Below, one piece after another: positions 37,204 to 45,037 of a DNA stretch of 64,000 bases (the first letter of the stretch is position 1; the number at the start of each line of letters is the position of its first letter). The position numbers were made by a program, and so were the translations under genes. This DNA is from Microbacterium suaedae (GTDB lineage: Bacteria > Actinomycetota > Actinomycetes > Actinomycetales > Microbacteriaceae). The notes beneath the pieces are model-generated. The model ran no database searches. It saw only the letters and a program-made list of their open reading frames with translations, and was not told where the DNA came from. The stretch is taken from assembly GCF_003254645.1 (NCBI RefSeq), contig NZ_PNFD01000001.1:1-64000 (forward strand), given 5' to 3'.

Positions 37204-40200
37204 GCGCTCGCTCGATCGCCCACGCGCTGCCCCACCACGGCCGAGACGCCGTCCTGGCGCATCGAGACGCCGTAGAGCGCGTCGGCGATCTCCATCGTGC
37301 GCTTCTGGTGGGTGATGATGAGCAGCTGACTGTTCTCGCGGAGCTTCTCGAATACCCCGAGCAGGCGGCCGAGGTTCGCATCGTCGAGTGCGGCCTCGAC
37401 CTCGTCGAGGATGTAGAACGGGCTCGGCCGCGCCTTGAAGATGGCCGTGAGCAGGGCGACCGCGGCAAGCGACCGCTCACCGCCGGACAGCAGGGAGAGC
37501 CGCTCGATCTTCTTGCCGGCGGGCTTGACTGCGACGTCGATCCCCGTCGCCAGCAGATCGTCGGGATTCGTCAGCGAAATCGAGCCGGTTCCGCCCGGGA
37601 ACAGGATCGGGAACATCTCCCCGAACGCGCGCTTCGTGTCCTCGAACGCGTCGGCGAAGATCGTCTGCATGCGCTCGTCGAGATCCGAGATGATCGTCTG
37701 GAGATCGCGACGCGTCTGCGTGAGGTCGTCGAGCTGCTCGGTGAGGAACTTGTGCCGCTGCTCGAGCGCGGCGAACTCCTCGAGCGCGAGCGGATTCACG
37801 CGGCCGAGCTGGCTGAGCTTGCGCTCGGCGGCGCGCAGGCGCTTCTCCTGCTGGGCGCGATCGTACGGGATCGTCTCAGACCCCGGTCCGTCGTCACCCG
37901 CCGAGACGTCGGGGGCGTCCGTCTCGCTCTCGCCGTTCTCCGGACCCGAGCCTGCGTCCGCCGCCGCTCCCGCCTGCTCGACGAGCACGTCGTCGAGTGG
38001 CACGGGCTGTTCCGGTCCGTATTCGGCGACGAGGATCTCCTCCCCCATGCCGAGCTCAGACTGCACGCGCTCGGTCAGGCTCGCCAGGTGCAGCTTCTTC
38101 TCGTGGATCTGCAGCTCGATCCCGTGCACGCTCTCGGTCAGGCGCGCGAGCCGCTCGCGGATCGAGCTCTCCTGCTCGCGCAGCTTCCGCAGCTCGGCCG
38201 ATACGGCGCTCCGGGCCTGCTCGGCCTCGCCGAGGGCCGAGCGGGCTTCGGACACGGACCGGCCGGCTGAATCGAGCACTGCGGGCAGCTCCTCGACGAC
38301 GCCCTGCGCGATCTCGCGCTGACGACGCCGGAGCACGGCGCGGCGCGCCGCGTGTTCTGCGGCCTCCTGCTCCCGCGTGCGCTGCCGTTCGAGACCCGCC
38401 GCGTGCGCTTCCGCGGCGCGCACACGCTCCCGCGTGGTCTCGACCTCGAGGCGCGCGGTCATCTCGGCCTCGCGCGCCTTCTCCACCTCGGCAAGCAGAC
38501 CGTCACGGGCCGATGCATCGAGAATCGGGCGCGGTTCCTCGCGCGCCGCGTCGAGTTCGGCCTGGGCCCGTCGTGCGCGCTCCTCCGAATCGGCGACGGA
38601 GGCCTTCGCCTTGTCGAGGTCGGCCGTCAGTCGCTCGCATTCTGCGATCGCCGCCTCGTAGCGCACCGTGACGCGATTGACGTGCTCGGCCTGCTGCGCG
38701 AGCTGGGCATCATGCGCGCGGAGCGTCTGCAGTGCTTCCTTCTGCTCACGCCGTGCGTCCTGGACGCGGTCCTGCTGCTCGCGACGCTCGATCCCGAGCC
38801 CCTCGACGTCCTCGCGCACGGCCGCGAGCCGCTCGGCCGCGTCATCGCGCTCGGCCTGCAGCGCGAGGCGAGACTGTCCCCCGCCGGATCCGGCGCGGAT
38901 CGTGCGGGCCGTGACGATCTCGCCCGCCCGAGTGACGATGGTCGCCCGCTCGGCGACGCCCTCGTCGAGGCGCGCGCCGTGCGTGCGCGCGGCGCCGAGA
39001 TCCTCAGCGATGAGCACGAAACGCAGCAGGCCACGGACACCGTCCGGCGCGGTGACGACGTCGACGGCGCGCTCGAGTCCCGCGCCCGGGGACGGAATCG
39101 GATCTCCTTCGGGAGCATCGGCGATCGCGACATCGACGACGCCGGCGTCGCCGGTGGAGTCCGCGATCCGGAATGCCGCCTCGCGATCCTCCGCGAGCAC
39201 GCCCTCTGCGAGCGGCCCGAGAACCGCTTCGATTGCCTGTTCGAACCCGGCGCGCACCTGCACCGATTCGCTCACGAGGCCCCGGACGCCCTCGTCTCCG
39301 CGCGCGACGATCTCGCTCGCCGCGTTCTTGACATCGAGCGCCGAGCTCAGCGCCGACGACTTCGCCGTCAGGGCGTCGGCCTCGCGTTCGGCGGCGCGGT
39401 GACGTTCCCGGATCTCCTCGAGCGCTTTCTCGGCCGCCGTCACCTCGCGCTGCGCGTGCTCGTATGCCTCCTGCAGCTGGGCCGACGCCTGCTCGCCGAT
39501 CTCGGCCATCTCGAGTCGTTCGAATGCCTCCTGCGCCTCGCGCCGACGCCCGTCGGCCGCGTCGAGTGCCTCCTGCTGCCGCACGACGGCGCCCCGCACC
39601 GCTTCCAGTGTCTGGGCGGCCGCCTCGGCGGTGCCCCGCAAGGTCGTCACGCGCATGTCGTACTCGCTCACGAGGGCGCTCTGCTCGGCGATCTCGACAT
39701 CGAGGGCGTCGAGCTCGGACCGCGCCCGCGCGAGTTCCCGCGAAGCCGTCTGGACGGCGTCCTGCGCCTCGCCGACGCCGTCGGAGAGTCGGGTGACCTC
39801 CTCGTGCGCGGCATCGATCGCCTGCTGCGAGACGGTCACCTGCGGGCGGTCGGCGTCGTCGTCGGATCCGAGCAGCGCCAGCCTCTGGTTCGCGAGCGTG
39901 AACAGGCCGCGGAGGCGATCCTGGACCTGCTCGAGTCCGAACACGACACGCTGCGCCTCGTCGACGGCCTTCGACGACTGCTCACGCTCGAGCTGCGAGA
40001 TGCGCAGACGTACGCCGGAGATCTGCTCCTCGAGCGCGATGCGCTCCGTATGCCGCTCCTGCTCGCCGCGCGCGTGCTCGGCGAGCTGGGTGCGCAGCTG
40101 CACCACCTCATCCGCATAGAGGCGGGCTTTGGCGTCGCGAACGACGGCCGCGATCGTCTGCGCTTGCCGGGCGATCTCCGCCTGGCGCCCGAGGGGCTTC

Positions 40201-40805
40201 AGCTGGCGCCGGATCTCGCCCGCGAGGTCGCTCAGGCGCATGAGGTTCTGCTCCATGGCCTCGAGCTTGCGGAGCGTCTTCTCCTTGCGTCGCCGATGCT
40301 TGAGGATCCCCGCCGCCTCCTCGATGAAGCCGCGGCGCTCCTCAGGCGTCGCCCGGAGAACCGTGTCGAGGCGACCCTGCCCGACGATGACGTGCATCTC
40401 GCGGCCGAGACCAGAGTCGCTCAGCAGCTCCTGCACGTCGAGCAGCCGACACGATTCGCCGTTGATCGCATACTCGCTCTGCCCCGTGCGGAACAGGGTT
40501 CGGCGGATCGACACCTCGCTGTACTCGATCGGCAGCGCGCCGTCGGCGTTGTCGATCGTCAACTGCACCTCGGCGCGCCCGAGCGGCCCGCGCGTGGCCG
40601 TGCCCGCGAAGATGACATCCTCCATCTTGCCGCCGCGCAGGCTCTTGGCACCCTGCTCCCCCATGACCCAGGCAAGCGCGTCGACGACGTTCGACTTGCC
40701 GGATCCGTTCGGCCCGACGATCGCGGTCACGCCGGGTTCGAGGACGAACGTCGTCGGCTGAGCGAACGATTTGAAACCCTTGAGGGTGAGGCTCTTCAGG
40801 TGCAC
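37200..40805 (-). CDS. smc: Chromosome segregation protein SMC
   Basis: SMC ATPases compact and organise the chromosome with ScpA/ScpB, not encoded here. The product is 1201 residues. Walker A is IVGPNGSGKSNVVDALAWVM, two long coiled coils rich in Glu, Arg and Ala flank a hinge (about residues 500-660), and the C-terminal head has LSGGERSLAAVALL and FYILDEVEAALDDAN. GTG 40805 is chosen because GGAGG lies 9 bases upstream and SMC proteins start LKSLTLKGFKSFA. An acidic insert precedes the distal coil near bases 37865-38040. Confidence 0.97.
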   Translation of the reverse strand: MHLKSLTLKGFKSFAQPTTFVLEPGVTAIVGPNGSGKSNVVDALAWVMGEQGAKSLRGGKMEDVIFAGTATRGPLGRAEVQLTIDNADGALPIEYSEVSIRRTLFRTGQSEYAINGESCRLLDVQELLSDSGLGREMHVIVGQGRLDTVLRATPEERRGFIEEAAGILKHRRRKEKTLRKLEAMEQNLMRLSDLAGEIRRQLKPLGRQAEIARQAQTIAAVVRDAKARLYADEVVQLRTQLAEHARGEQERHTERIALEEQISGVRLRISQLEREQSSKAVDEAQRVVFGLEQVQDRLRGLFTLANQRLALLGSDDDADRPQVTVSQQAIDAAHEEVTRLSDGVGEAQDAVQTASRELARARSELDALDVEIAEQSALVSEYDMRVTTLRGTAEAAAQTLEAVRGAVVRQQEALDAADGRRREAQEAFERLEMAEIGEQASAQLQEAYEHAQREVTAAEKALEEIRERHRAAEREADALTAKSSALSSALDVKNAASEIVARGDEGVRGLVSESVQVRAGFEQAIEAVLGPLAEGVLAEDREAAFRIADSTGDAGVVDVAIADAPEGDPIPSPGAGLERAVDVVTAPDGVRGLLRFVLIAEDLGAARTHGARLDEGVAERATIVTRAGEIVTARTIRAGSGGGQSRLALQAERDDAAERLAAVREDVEGLGIERREQQDRVQDARREQKEALQTLRAHDAQLAQQAEHVNRVTVRYEAAIAECERLTADLDKAKASVADSEERARRAQAELDAAREEPRPILDASARDGLLAEVEKAREAEMTARLEVETTRERVRAAEAHAAGLERQRTREQEAAEHAARRAVLRRRQREIAQGVVEELPAVLDSAGRSVSEARSALGEAEQARSAVSAELRKLREQESSIRERLARLTESVHGIELQIHEKKLHLASLTERVQSELGMGEEILVAEYGPEQPVPLDDVLVEQAGAAADAGSGPENGESETDAPDVSAGDDGPGSETIPYDRAQQEKRLRAAERKLSQLGRVNPLALEEFAALEQRHKFLTEQLDDLTQTRRDLQTIISDLDERMQTIFADAFEDTKRAFGEMFPILFPGGTGSISLTNPDDLLATGIDVAVKPAGKKIERLSLLSGGERSLAAVALLTAIFKARPSPFYILDEVEAALDDANLGRLLGVFEKLRENSQLLIITHQKRTMEIADALYGVSMRQDGVSAVVGQRVGDRASA

Positions 40806-40919
40806 GTCGAACCGCCTCCCTCGTCTCGCACGCCGCGCGATGCGCCTCGACACACCCTATTCGGCTGGCCCTCCGAGCCCGCGGAACGGCACGGGACACG
40901 CCGGATTCTGCATGTCTGC

Positions 40920-40949
40920 TTGACGTGCGGTGTGAATTGCGCATAGTTT
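40920..40949 (+). promoter_or_regulatory. Sigma-70-type promoter upstream of leader peptide gene
   Basis: TTGACG (40920-40925) and TAGTTT (40944-40949) are separated by 18 bp. It lies in the divergent 206-bp gap between smc and the candidate leader ORF. The -35 element is close to consensus. Confidence 0.55.
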
Positions 40950-41011
40950 CAGTTCGCACACATTTCCGTTCCGGGTGAGATCGCCCGCAGAGGTCCGAGA
41001 GGAGGAGGCCC

Positions 41012-41110
41012 ATGACGATCACGAATTCGATGCCATGGACGTCCGTCCCCGCTCTGCGAGATGCGCGACGTCGCGGGACGGCTGTGCAGGGATCAACGAC
41101 GGTTCACTAG
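41012..41110 (+). CDS. Candidate 32-aa leader peptide
   Basis: The ORF encodes MTITNSMPWTSVPALRDA and ends RRRGTAVQGSTTVH before TAG. Its ribosome-binding site, GAGGAGG, ends 3 bases before the ATG and is among the strongest in the window. A sigma-70-like promoter lies about 60 bp upstream. Downstream come 217 non-coding bases with a GC hairpin, then a small membrane-like protein gene. That layout fits a leader peptide or a real microprotein; I recognise no family. Confidence 0.45.
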   Translation: MTITNSMPWTSVPALRDARRRGTAVQGSTTVH

Positions 41111-41234
41111 AGCCACGATCTCCTCACGCGTCCGCTCCGCGACGCGTCTGTCTCTGACGCTCGCCTGACGGATCCGTCCCCGCCCCTCCGGCGCCGCTTC
41201 TCGGCGCGACCGGGCTCACTCCCCGCCCTGCCTC

Positions 41235-41253
41235 CGCGGCGCTTCGCGCCGCG
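41235..41253 (+). terminator. GC-rich hairpin in 41-kb leader region
   Basis: A perfect 8-bp stem (41235-41242 with 41246-41253) closes a TTC loop. There is no T run. It lies between the 32-aa ORF and the 100-aa gene and could attenuate or stabilise the transcript. Nothing else recognisable lies in 41111-41327. Confidence 0.4.
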
Positions 41254-41327
41254 CTCGGACGAGGCCATTCTGCCGCGCCGTCCGCGCGGATCCTTCTTGC
41301 ATTCATCCTCATTTCCTGGAGTTCATC

Positions 41328-41630
41328 GTGAACCTCTCCGTTCCCACCCGTCCCCCGTCTGCGCAGCGGTCCGCTGCACAGACCACGGCCGCCGCCGCGG
41401 CGATCCTGCGGCGCCGCGCCCCGCGGACCGCTCTCTTCGACCGGATCGCGATGCGCATCGGCCTCGCGCTGCTCATCTGGGGCACGCGCCCCGAACGGCC
41501 GTCCGCGCCCGATGTCTCGGGCTATCGGGCTGACCCTCGCGCACCGCTGTACGCACGGCACGCGGTCGACGCATCGCTCGCCCGTCACGCGCTGCTGCAC
41601 GGCGCGCCGAACCACCCCTTCGGCCGATGA
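41328..41630 (+). CDS. Hypothetical small protein with one amphipathic/hydrophobic segment, 100 aa
   Basis: The protein has an Ala-rich, basic N-terminus and the central segment ALFDRIAMRIGLALLIWGTR, which resembles small hypothetical proteins I associate with Microbacteriaceae. One weak membrane segment is possible. GTG 41328 has CTGGAG upstream. It precedes the GNAT gene on the same strand, separated by an 82-bp gap with a hairpin. No function can be assigned. Confidence 0.6.
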   Translation: MNLSVPTRPPSAQRSAAQTTAAAAAILRRRAPRTALFDRIAMRIGLALLIWGTRPERPSAPDVSGYRADPRAPLYARHAVDASLARHALLHGAPNHPFGR

Positions 41631-41639
41631 CCACACGAA

Positions 41640-41695
41640 GGGTCGCCAGAAAATGTCGATGCGCGACGCCCTCGACCCACATTTTTTGGCGACCC
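41640..41695 (+). repeat. 17-bp inverted repeat before GNAT gene
   Basis: GGGTCGCCAGAAAATGT (41640-41656) pairs with 41679-41695 except for one G-T wobble, around a 22-nt loop. The right arm holds a T6 run, and the structure ends 5 bases before the AAAGGAG ribosome-binding site of the GNAT gene. Confidence 0.6.
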
Positions 41696-41712
41696 TCGGA
41701 AAGGAGTCGCTC

Positions 41713-42798
41713 GTGAATCTCGCAATCGACACCGTGCACGTCCCGGCATCCGTCGACGCGCCTGACGCGGGCGACTGGCGCGCGTACATCGACACGATCA
41801 ACGCGTCGTATCAGCACGACGCAGGGTCCGACCTGCTCGAATCGGACCCGGCGGTCACACTCGCGGCGGCACGGTCTCACGAGCATCGAGTCGTCCGCGC
41901 CTTCCTCGCCCGCTCCGGCGGCACCGTGGTCGGCGCGGGCGAGCTCACCTACGACCGCTCGACGAATCGTGACGTCGAGTTCATGGTGTCGGTGCACCCG
42001 GACGCGCGCGGCCGCGGGGTGGGCGACGCGGTGTGCGCGCGACTCGAACGCGAAGCGCGCGATCTGGGCCGGTCGTACGCATTGGTCTACGCTCCGTCAC
42101 CCCTCGACCCGGCGGGGCTCACGCCCGACGCGGTGCTCCGCCCCTCCTCCGGCATCGGGGGCATTCCCCGCGACGACGAGCACGCCCAGACGCTTGTGGG
42201 ACGTGGCTATGAGCTCGGACAGGTCGAGCGCGCGAGCGCCTATTTCCAGGGATCGGATCCGGACGCGCTCCGCGAGCGCCTCGACGAGGCGCTCGCCGCT
42301 GCGGGTCCCGAATACGAACCGGTGTGGTGGTCCGGCCCGACTCCCGAGGCGTACGTCGACGGATACGCGGCCGCGATCGCCCGAATGGGCACCGACGTAC
42401 CGTCGGGCGACCATGAGTGGGAGCCGGAGGTCTGGGATGCCGAGCGCATCCGCGCCCGCGAGCTGCGCGCCGCGGCGACGGGCCAGGTGTGGGCGATCAC
42501 GGCCGTCGTGCACCGGCCGACGGGAGCCGTCGCCGCATTCAACGAGCTCGTCGTCGCTCCGGATCGTACGAAGCCGACCGAGAACTACGGCACGCTCGTC
42601 GTGCCGGAGCACCGCGGCCGCCGCCTCGGCACCATCGTCAAGTGCCTCGGCCTTCTGCGCTGGCACGAGCTCTTCTCCGAGTCTCCCGCGGTGGTCACGT
42701 TCAACGCGGAGGAGAACCGGCACATGCTGGATGTCAACGAAGCGGTCGGCTTCCGCCCCGTGTTCTGGGAGGGCTCATGGCACAAGCACCTCACGTGA
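41713..42798 (+). CDS. Tandem GNAT acetyltransferase
   Basis: The 361-residue protein has two GNAT folds. The acetyl-CoA-binding motif of the first is SVHPDARGRGVGDAVC and of the second LVVPEHRGRRLGTIVK, with the family C-terminal strand NRHMLDVNEAVGF. Tandem GNATs include mycothiol synthase and antibiotic-modifying enzymes, but substrate cannot be assigned here. GTG 41713 has an AAAGGAG site seven bases upstream; longer in-frame starts would cross the inverted repeat at 41640. Confidence 0.85.
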   Translation: MNLAIDTVHVPASVDAPDAGDWRAYIDTINASYQHDAGSDLLESDPAVTLAAARSHEHRVVRAFLARSGGTVVGAGELTYDRSTNRDVEFMVSVHPDARGRGVGDAVCARLEREARDLGRSYALVYAPSPLDPAGLTPDAVLRPSSGIGGIPRDDEHAQTLVGRGYELGQVERASAYFQGSDPDALRERLDEALAAAGPEYEPVWWSGPTPEAYVDGYAAAIARMGTDVPSGDHEWEPEVWDAERIRARELRAAATGQVWAITAVVHRPTGAVAAFNELVVAPDRTKPTENYGTLVVPEHRGRRLGTIVKCLGLLRWHELFSESPAVVTFNAEENRHMLDVNEAVGFRPVFWEGSWHKHLT

Positions 42799-42862
42799 GC
42801 GATGGATCACCAGACCGCGTCAGCGCGCCGATCGATCACCCCACGGCCTATACGGTAGAACG

Positions 42863-43831
42863 ATGCGCATCACGGTGATCGGCGGCGGCGTGGGGTGTGC
42901 CCGGTTCGTGCTCGGCCTCCGAGAGCACGTGCGGCGCACAGGATCGGACGACACGATCGATGTCGTCGTCAACACGGGCGATGACTGGTGGCTGTCCGGC
43001 CTCCGCATCGCGCCCGACCACGACAGCCTGCTCTACGCGCTCGCCGGTGTGAACGACACCGAGCGCGGCTGGGGCCGCGCGGGTGAGAGCGAGCGCGTCG
43101 CCGCCGAGCTCGCCGCATGGGGCACGGTGCCCGACTGGTTCACCCTCGGCGATCTCGATCTCGGCACCCACATCGCGCGCACCGCGTGGTTGCGCGCGGG
43201 CGCGAGTGTGAGCGAGGTGTATGCGCGCCTCGGATCCCGCTGGCCGCTCGGCGCGACCCTGCACCCCGCCACCGACGCCGAGATCGACACGCATGTCGAC
43301 ACCGACGACGGATCGATGCACTTCCAGGAGTGGTGGGTACGACACCGCTCGGCGCTGCCCGCCCGCGGGTTCACGCAGCGCGGCATCGAGCTGGCGGCGC
43401 CGTCCGCGGGGGCGCGCGATGCGATCGCGAACGCCGACGTCGTGCTGTTCGCCCCCTCGAACCCCGTCGTGTCGATCGGCCCGGTCCTCGCCGTGCCCGG
43501 CATACGCGATCTCCTTTCGGACAGTCGGGCTCCGATCGTGGGCGTCTCCGGGATCATCGACGGATCTGTCGTGCGCGGCATGGCCGATGCCTGCCTCACC
43601 GCGATCGGCGTCGAGACATCGGCGCGCGCCGTCGCCGAGCACTACGGTGCGCGCGCTAGCGGCGGGATCCTCGACGGCTGGCTCGTCGACGAGACGGACG
43701 TTGCGGCCGCAGATCCGCTCCGCGCGCTCGGCATCACCACGCGCGCGGTTCCACTCTGGATGCGCGACGCGGATTCTTCGGCCCAGCTCGCGCGCGACGC
43801 GCTTGCGCTCGCCTCGGGAATCGCGCGCTGA
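42863..43831 (+). CDS. fbiA: 2-phospho-L-lactate transferase-like enzyme (CofD/FbiA)
   Basis: CofD/FbiA joins a phospho-lactyl or phosphoenolpyruvyl group to the deazaflavin Fo, making coenzyme F420-0. The 322-residue product has the family start MRITVIGGGVGCARFVLGL, the VVNTGDDWWLSGLRIAPD motif, FAPSNPVVSIGPVLAVPG and VGVSGIIDGSVVRGMAD. fbiB and fbiC are not nearby, so F420 synthesis depends on genes elsewhere. The flavin oxidoreductase gene follows after 42 bp, but its family uses FAD, so a pathway link is not shown. Confidence 0.92.
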   Translation: MRITVIGGGVGCARFVLGLREHVRRTGSDDTIDVVVNTGDDWWLSGLRIAPDHDSLLYALAGVNDTERGWGRAGESERVAAELAAWGTVPDWFTLGDLDLGTHIARTAWLRAGASVSEVYARLGSRWPLGATLHPATDAEIDTHVDTDDGSMHFQEWWVRHRSALPARGFTQRGIELAAPSAGARDAIANADVVLFAPSNPVVSIGPVLAVPGIRDLLSDSRAPIVGVSGIIDGSVVRGMADACLTAIGVETSARAVAEHYGARASGGILDGWLVDETDVAAADPLRALGITTRAVPLWMRDADSSAQLARDALALASGIAR

Positions 43832-43873
43832 CCGCCGTGGAATAGCGCGGGCTCGACGCCGGTTGTCGAGAGT

Positions 43874-44968
43874 GTGACCGCCGCCTCTCGATTCGCCACG
43901 GTCATCGTCATCGGCGCCGGCCAGGCGGGGCTCTCGGCGGCCTTCCACCTCGCCCACCGCGGCTTCGTGAGCGCCCTCGAGGATCCGCGCGCGGAGCGCA
44001 CGTTCGTCGTCTTCGACGCGAACGACTCCCCCGGTGGCGCGTGGCAGCATCGCTGGGCATCGCTGGCCGTCGCGAAGCTCAACGGCATCTTCGGTCTGCC
44101 CGGCACACGGCAGCCCGAGCTGGATCCCGCTGAGCCGAGCCGCGACGCCGTCCCGCGCTACTTCGCGGACTTCGAGCAGAAGACGAGACTGCCGATCGTC
44201 CGCCCCATGTCGGTCGAGAGTGTGGAGTACGCCGACGACGAGGAGGACGGCGAGCTGCTCGTGCAGACCCGCGAAGGGATGTGGCGCACGCGGGCCGTCA
44301 TCAATGCGACCGGCACGTGGAACACTCCCCGGATCCCGGACTTCCCCGGAGCGGGATCCTTCGGGGGCAGGATGCTCCACGCCCGCGACTACACGCGCCT
44401 CGAAGACTTCGCGGGGCAGCGTGTGGCGATCGTCGGCGGCGGGATCTCAGCGATTCAGCTGCTCGAAGAGATCTCTCGCGTCGCCGAGACCTTCTGGTAC
44501 ACCCGGCGCGAACCGACGTTCATCGAAGGCCACTTCCAGCCCGAAACGACGGGGCGCGAGACGATCGCGAAGGTCACGGCCGACGCCGAGGCGGGGCGCC
44601 CGATCGGCAGCATCGTCAGCTACACAGGCCTGATCTGGAACGAAGACGCCCGGGCGGCGCACGACCGCGGCGCACTCGAGCGACGCCCGATGTTCGTGCG
44701 CATCGAACCGAACGGTGTGCGCGAGGCCGACGGATCCGTTGTTCCCGTCGACGCGATCCTCTGGGCGACGGGCTTCCGCGCCGACATTCGGCACCTCGAA
44801 CCGCTGTTCCTCGTCAACGAGCTCGGCGGGGTCGCGCTGCGCGGCACGGCCGTGTTCGGTGAGCCGCGCGTCCACCTCATCGGCTTCGGGCCCTCCCAGT
44901 CGACCGTCGGCGCCAATCGCGCCGGCCGCGAGGCGGTCGCAGATCTCGTGCGCGACCTCTCGCTCTGA
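43874..44968 (+). CDS. FAD-dependent monooxygenase-like oxidoreductase
   Basis: The 364-residue product has the N-terminal FAD fold VIVIGAGQAGLSAAFHLA and a second dinucleotide fold RVAIVGGGISAIQLLEEIS for NADPH. NATGTWNTPRIPDFPG resembles the flavin-monooxygenase-type loop. It resembles FMO/YUCCA-like enzymes that oxygenate small nucleophiles. The start is a GTG at 43874 with no obvious ribosome-binding site. Substrate is unknown. Confidence 0.88.
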   Translation: MTAASRFATVIVIGAGQAGLSAAFHLAHRGFVSALEDPRAERTFVVFDANDSPGGAWQHRWASLAVAKLNGIFGLPGTRQPELDPAEPSRDAVPRYFADFEQKTRLPIVRPMSVESVEYADDEEDGELLVQTREGMWRTRAVINATGTWNTPRIPDFPGAGSFGGRMLHARDYTRLEDFAGQRVAIVGGGISAIQLLEEISRVAETFWYTRREPTFIEGHFQPETTGRETIAKVTADAEAGRPIGSIVSYTGLIWNEDARAAHDRGALERRPMFVRIEPNGVREADGSVVPVDAILWATGFRADIRHLEPLFLVNELGGVALRGTAVFGEPRVHLIGFGPSQSTVGANRAGREAVADLVRDLSL

Positions 44969-45037
44969 CGCCGTTCACTCCCGTGCCGATCGGCTCATTC
45001 CCGTCTCGGCGTCATCGTCGAGCCCCGTCGCAGCCTT

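Noticed and set aside
35186-37480. FtsY with a 475-residue N-terminal extension
   Set aside because: The extension is an out-of-frame reading of the methyltransferase gene; FtsY starts at 36055.
38352-40946. Plus-strand open frame of 864 codons opposite smc
   Set aside because: It mirrors smc codon bias and has no recognisable domain.
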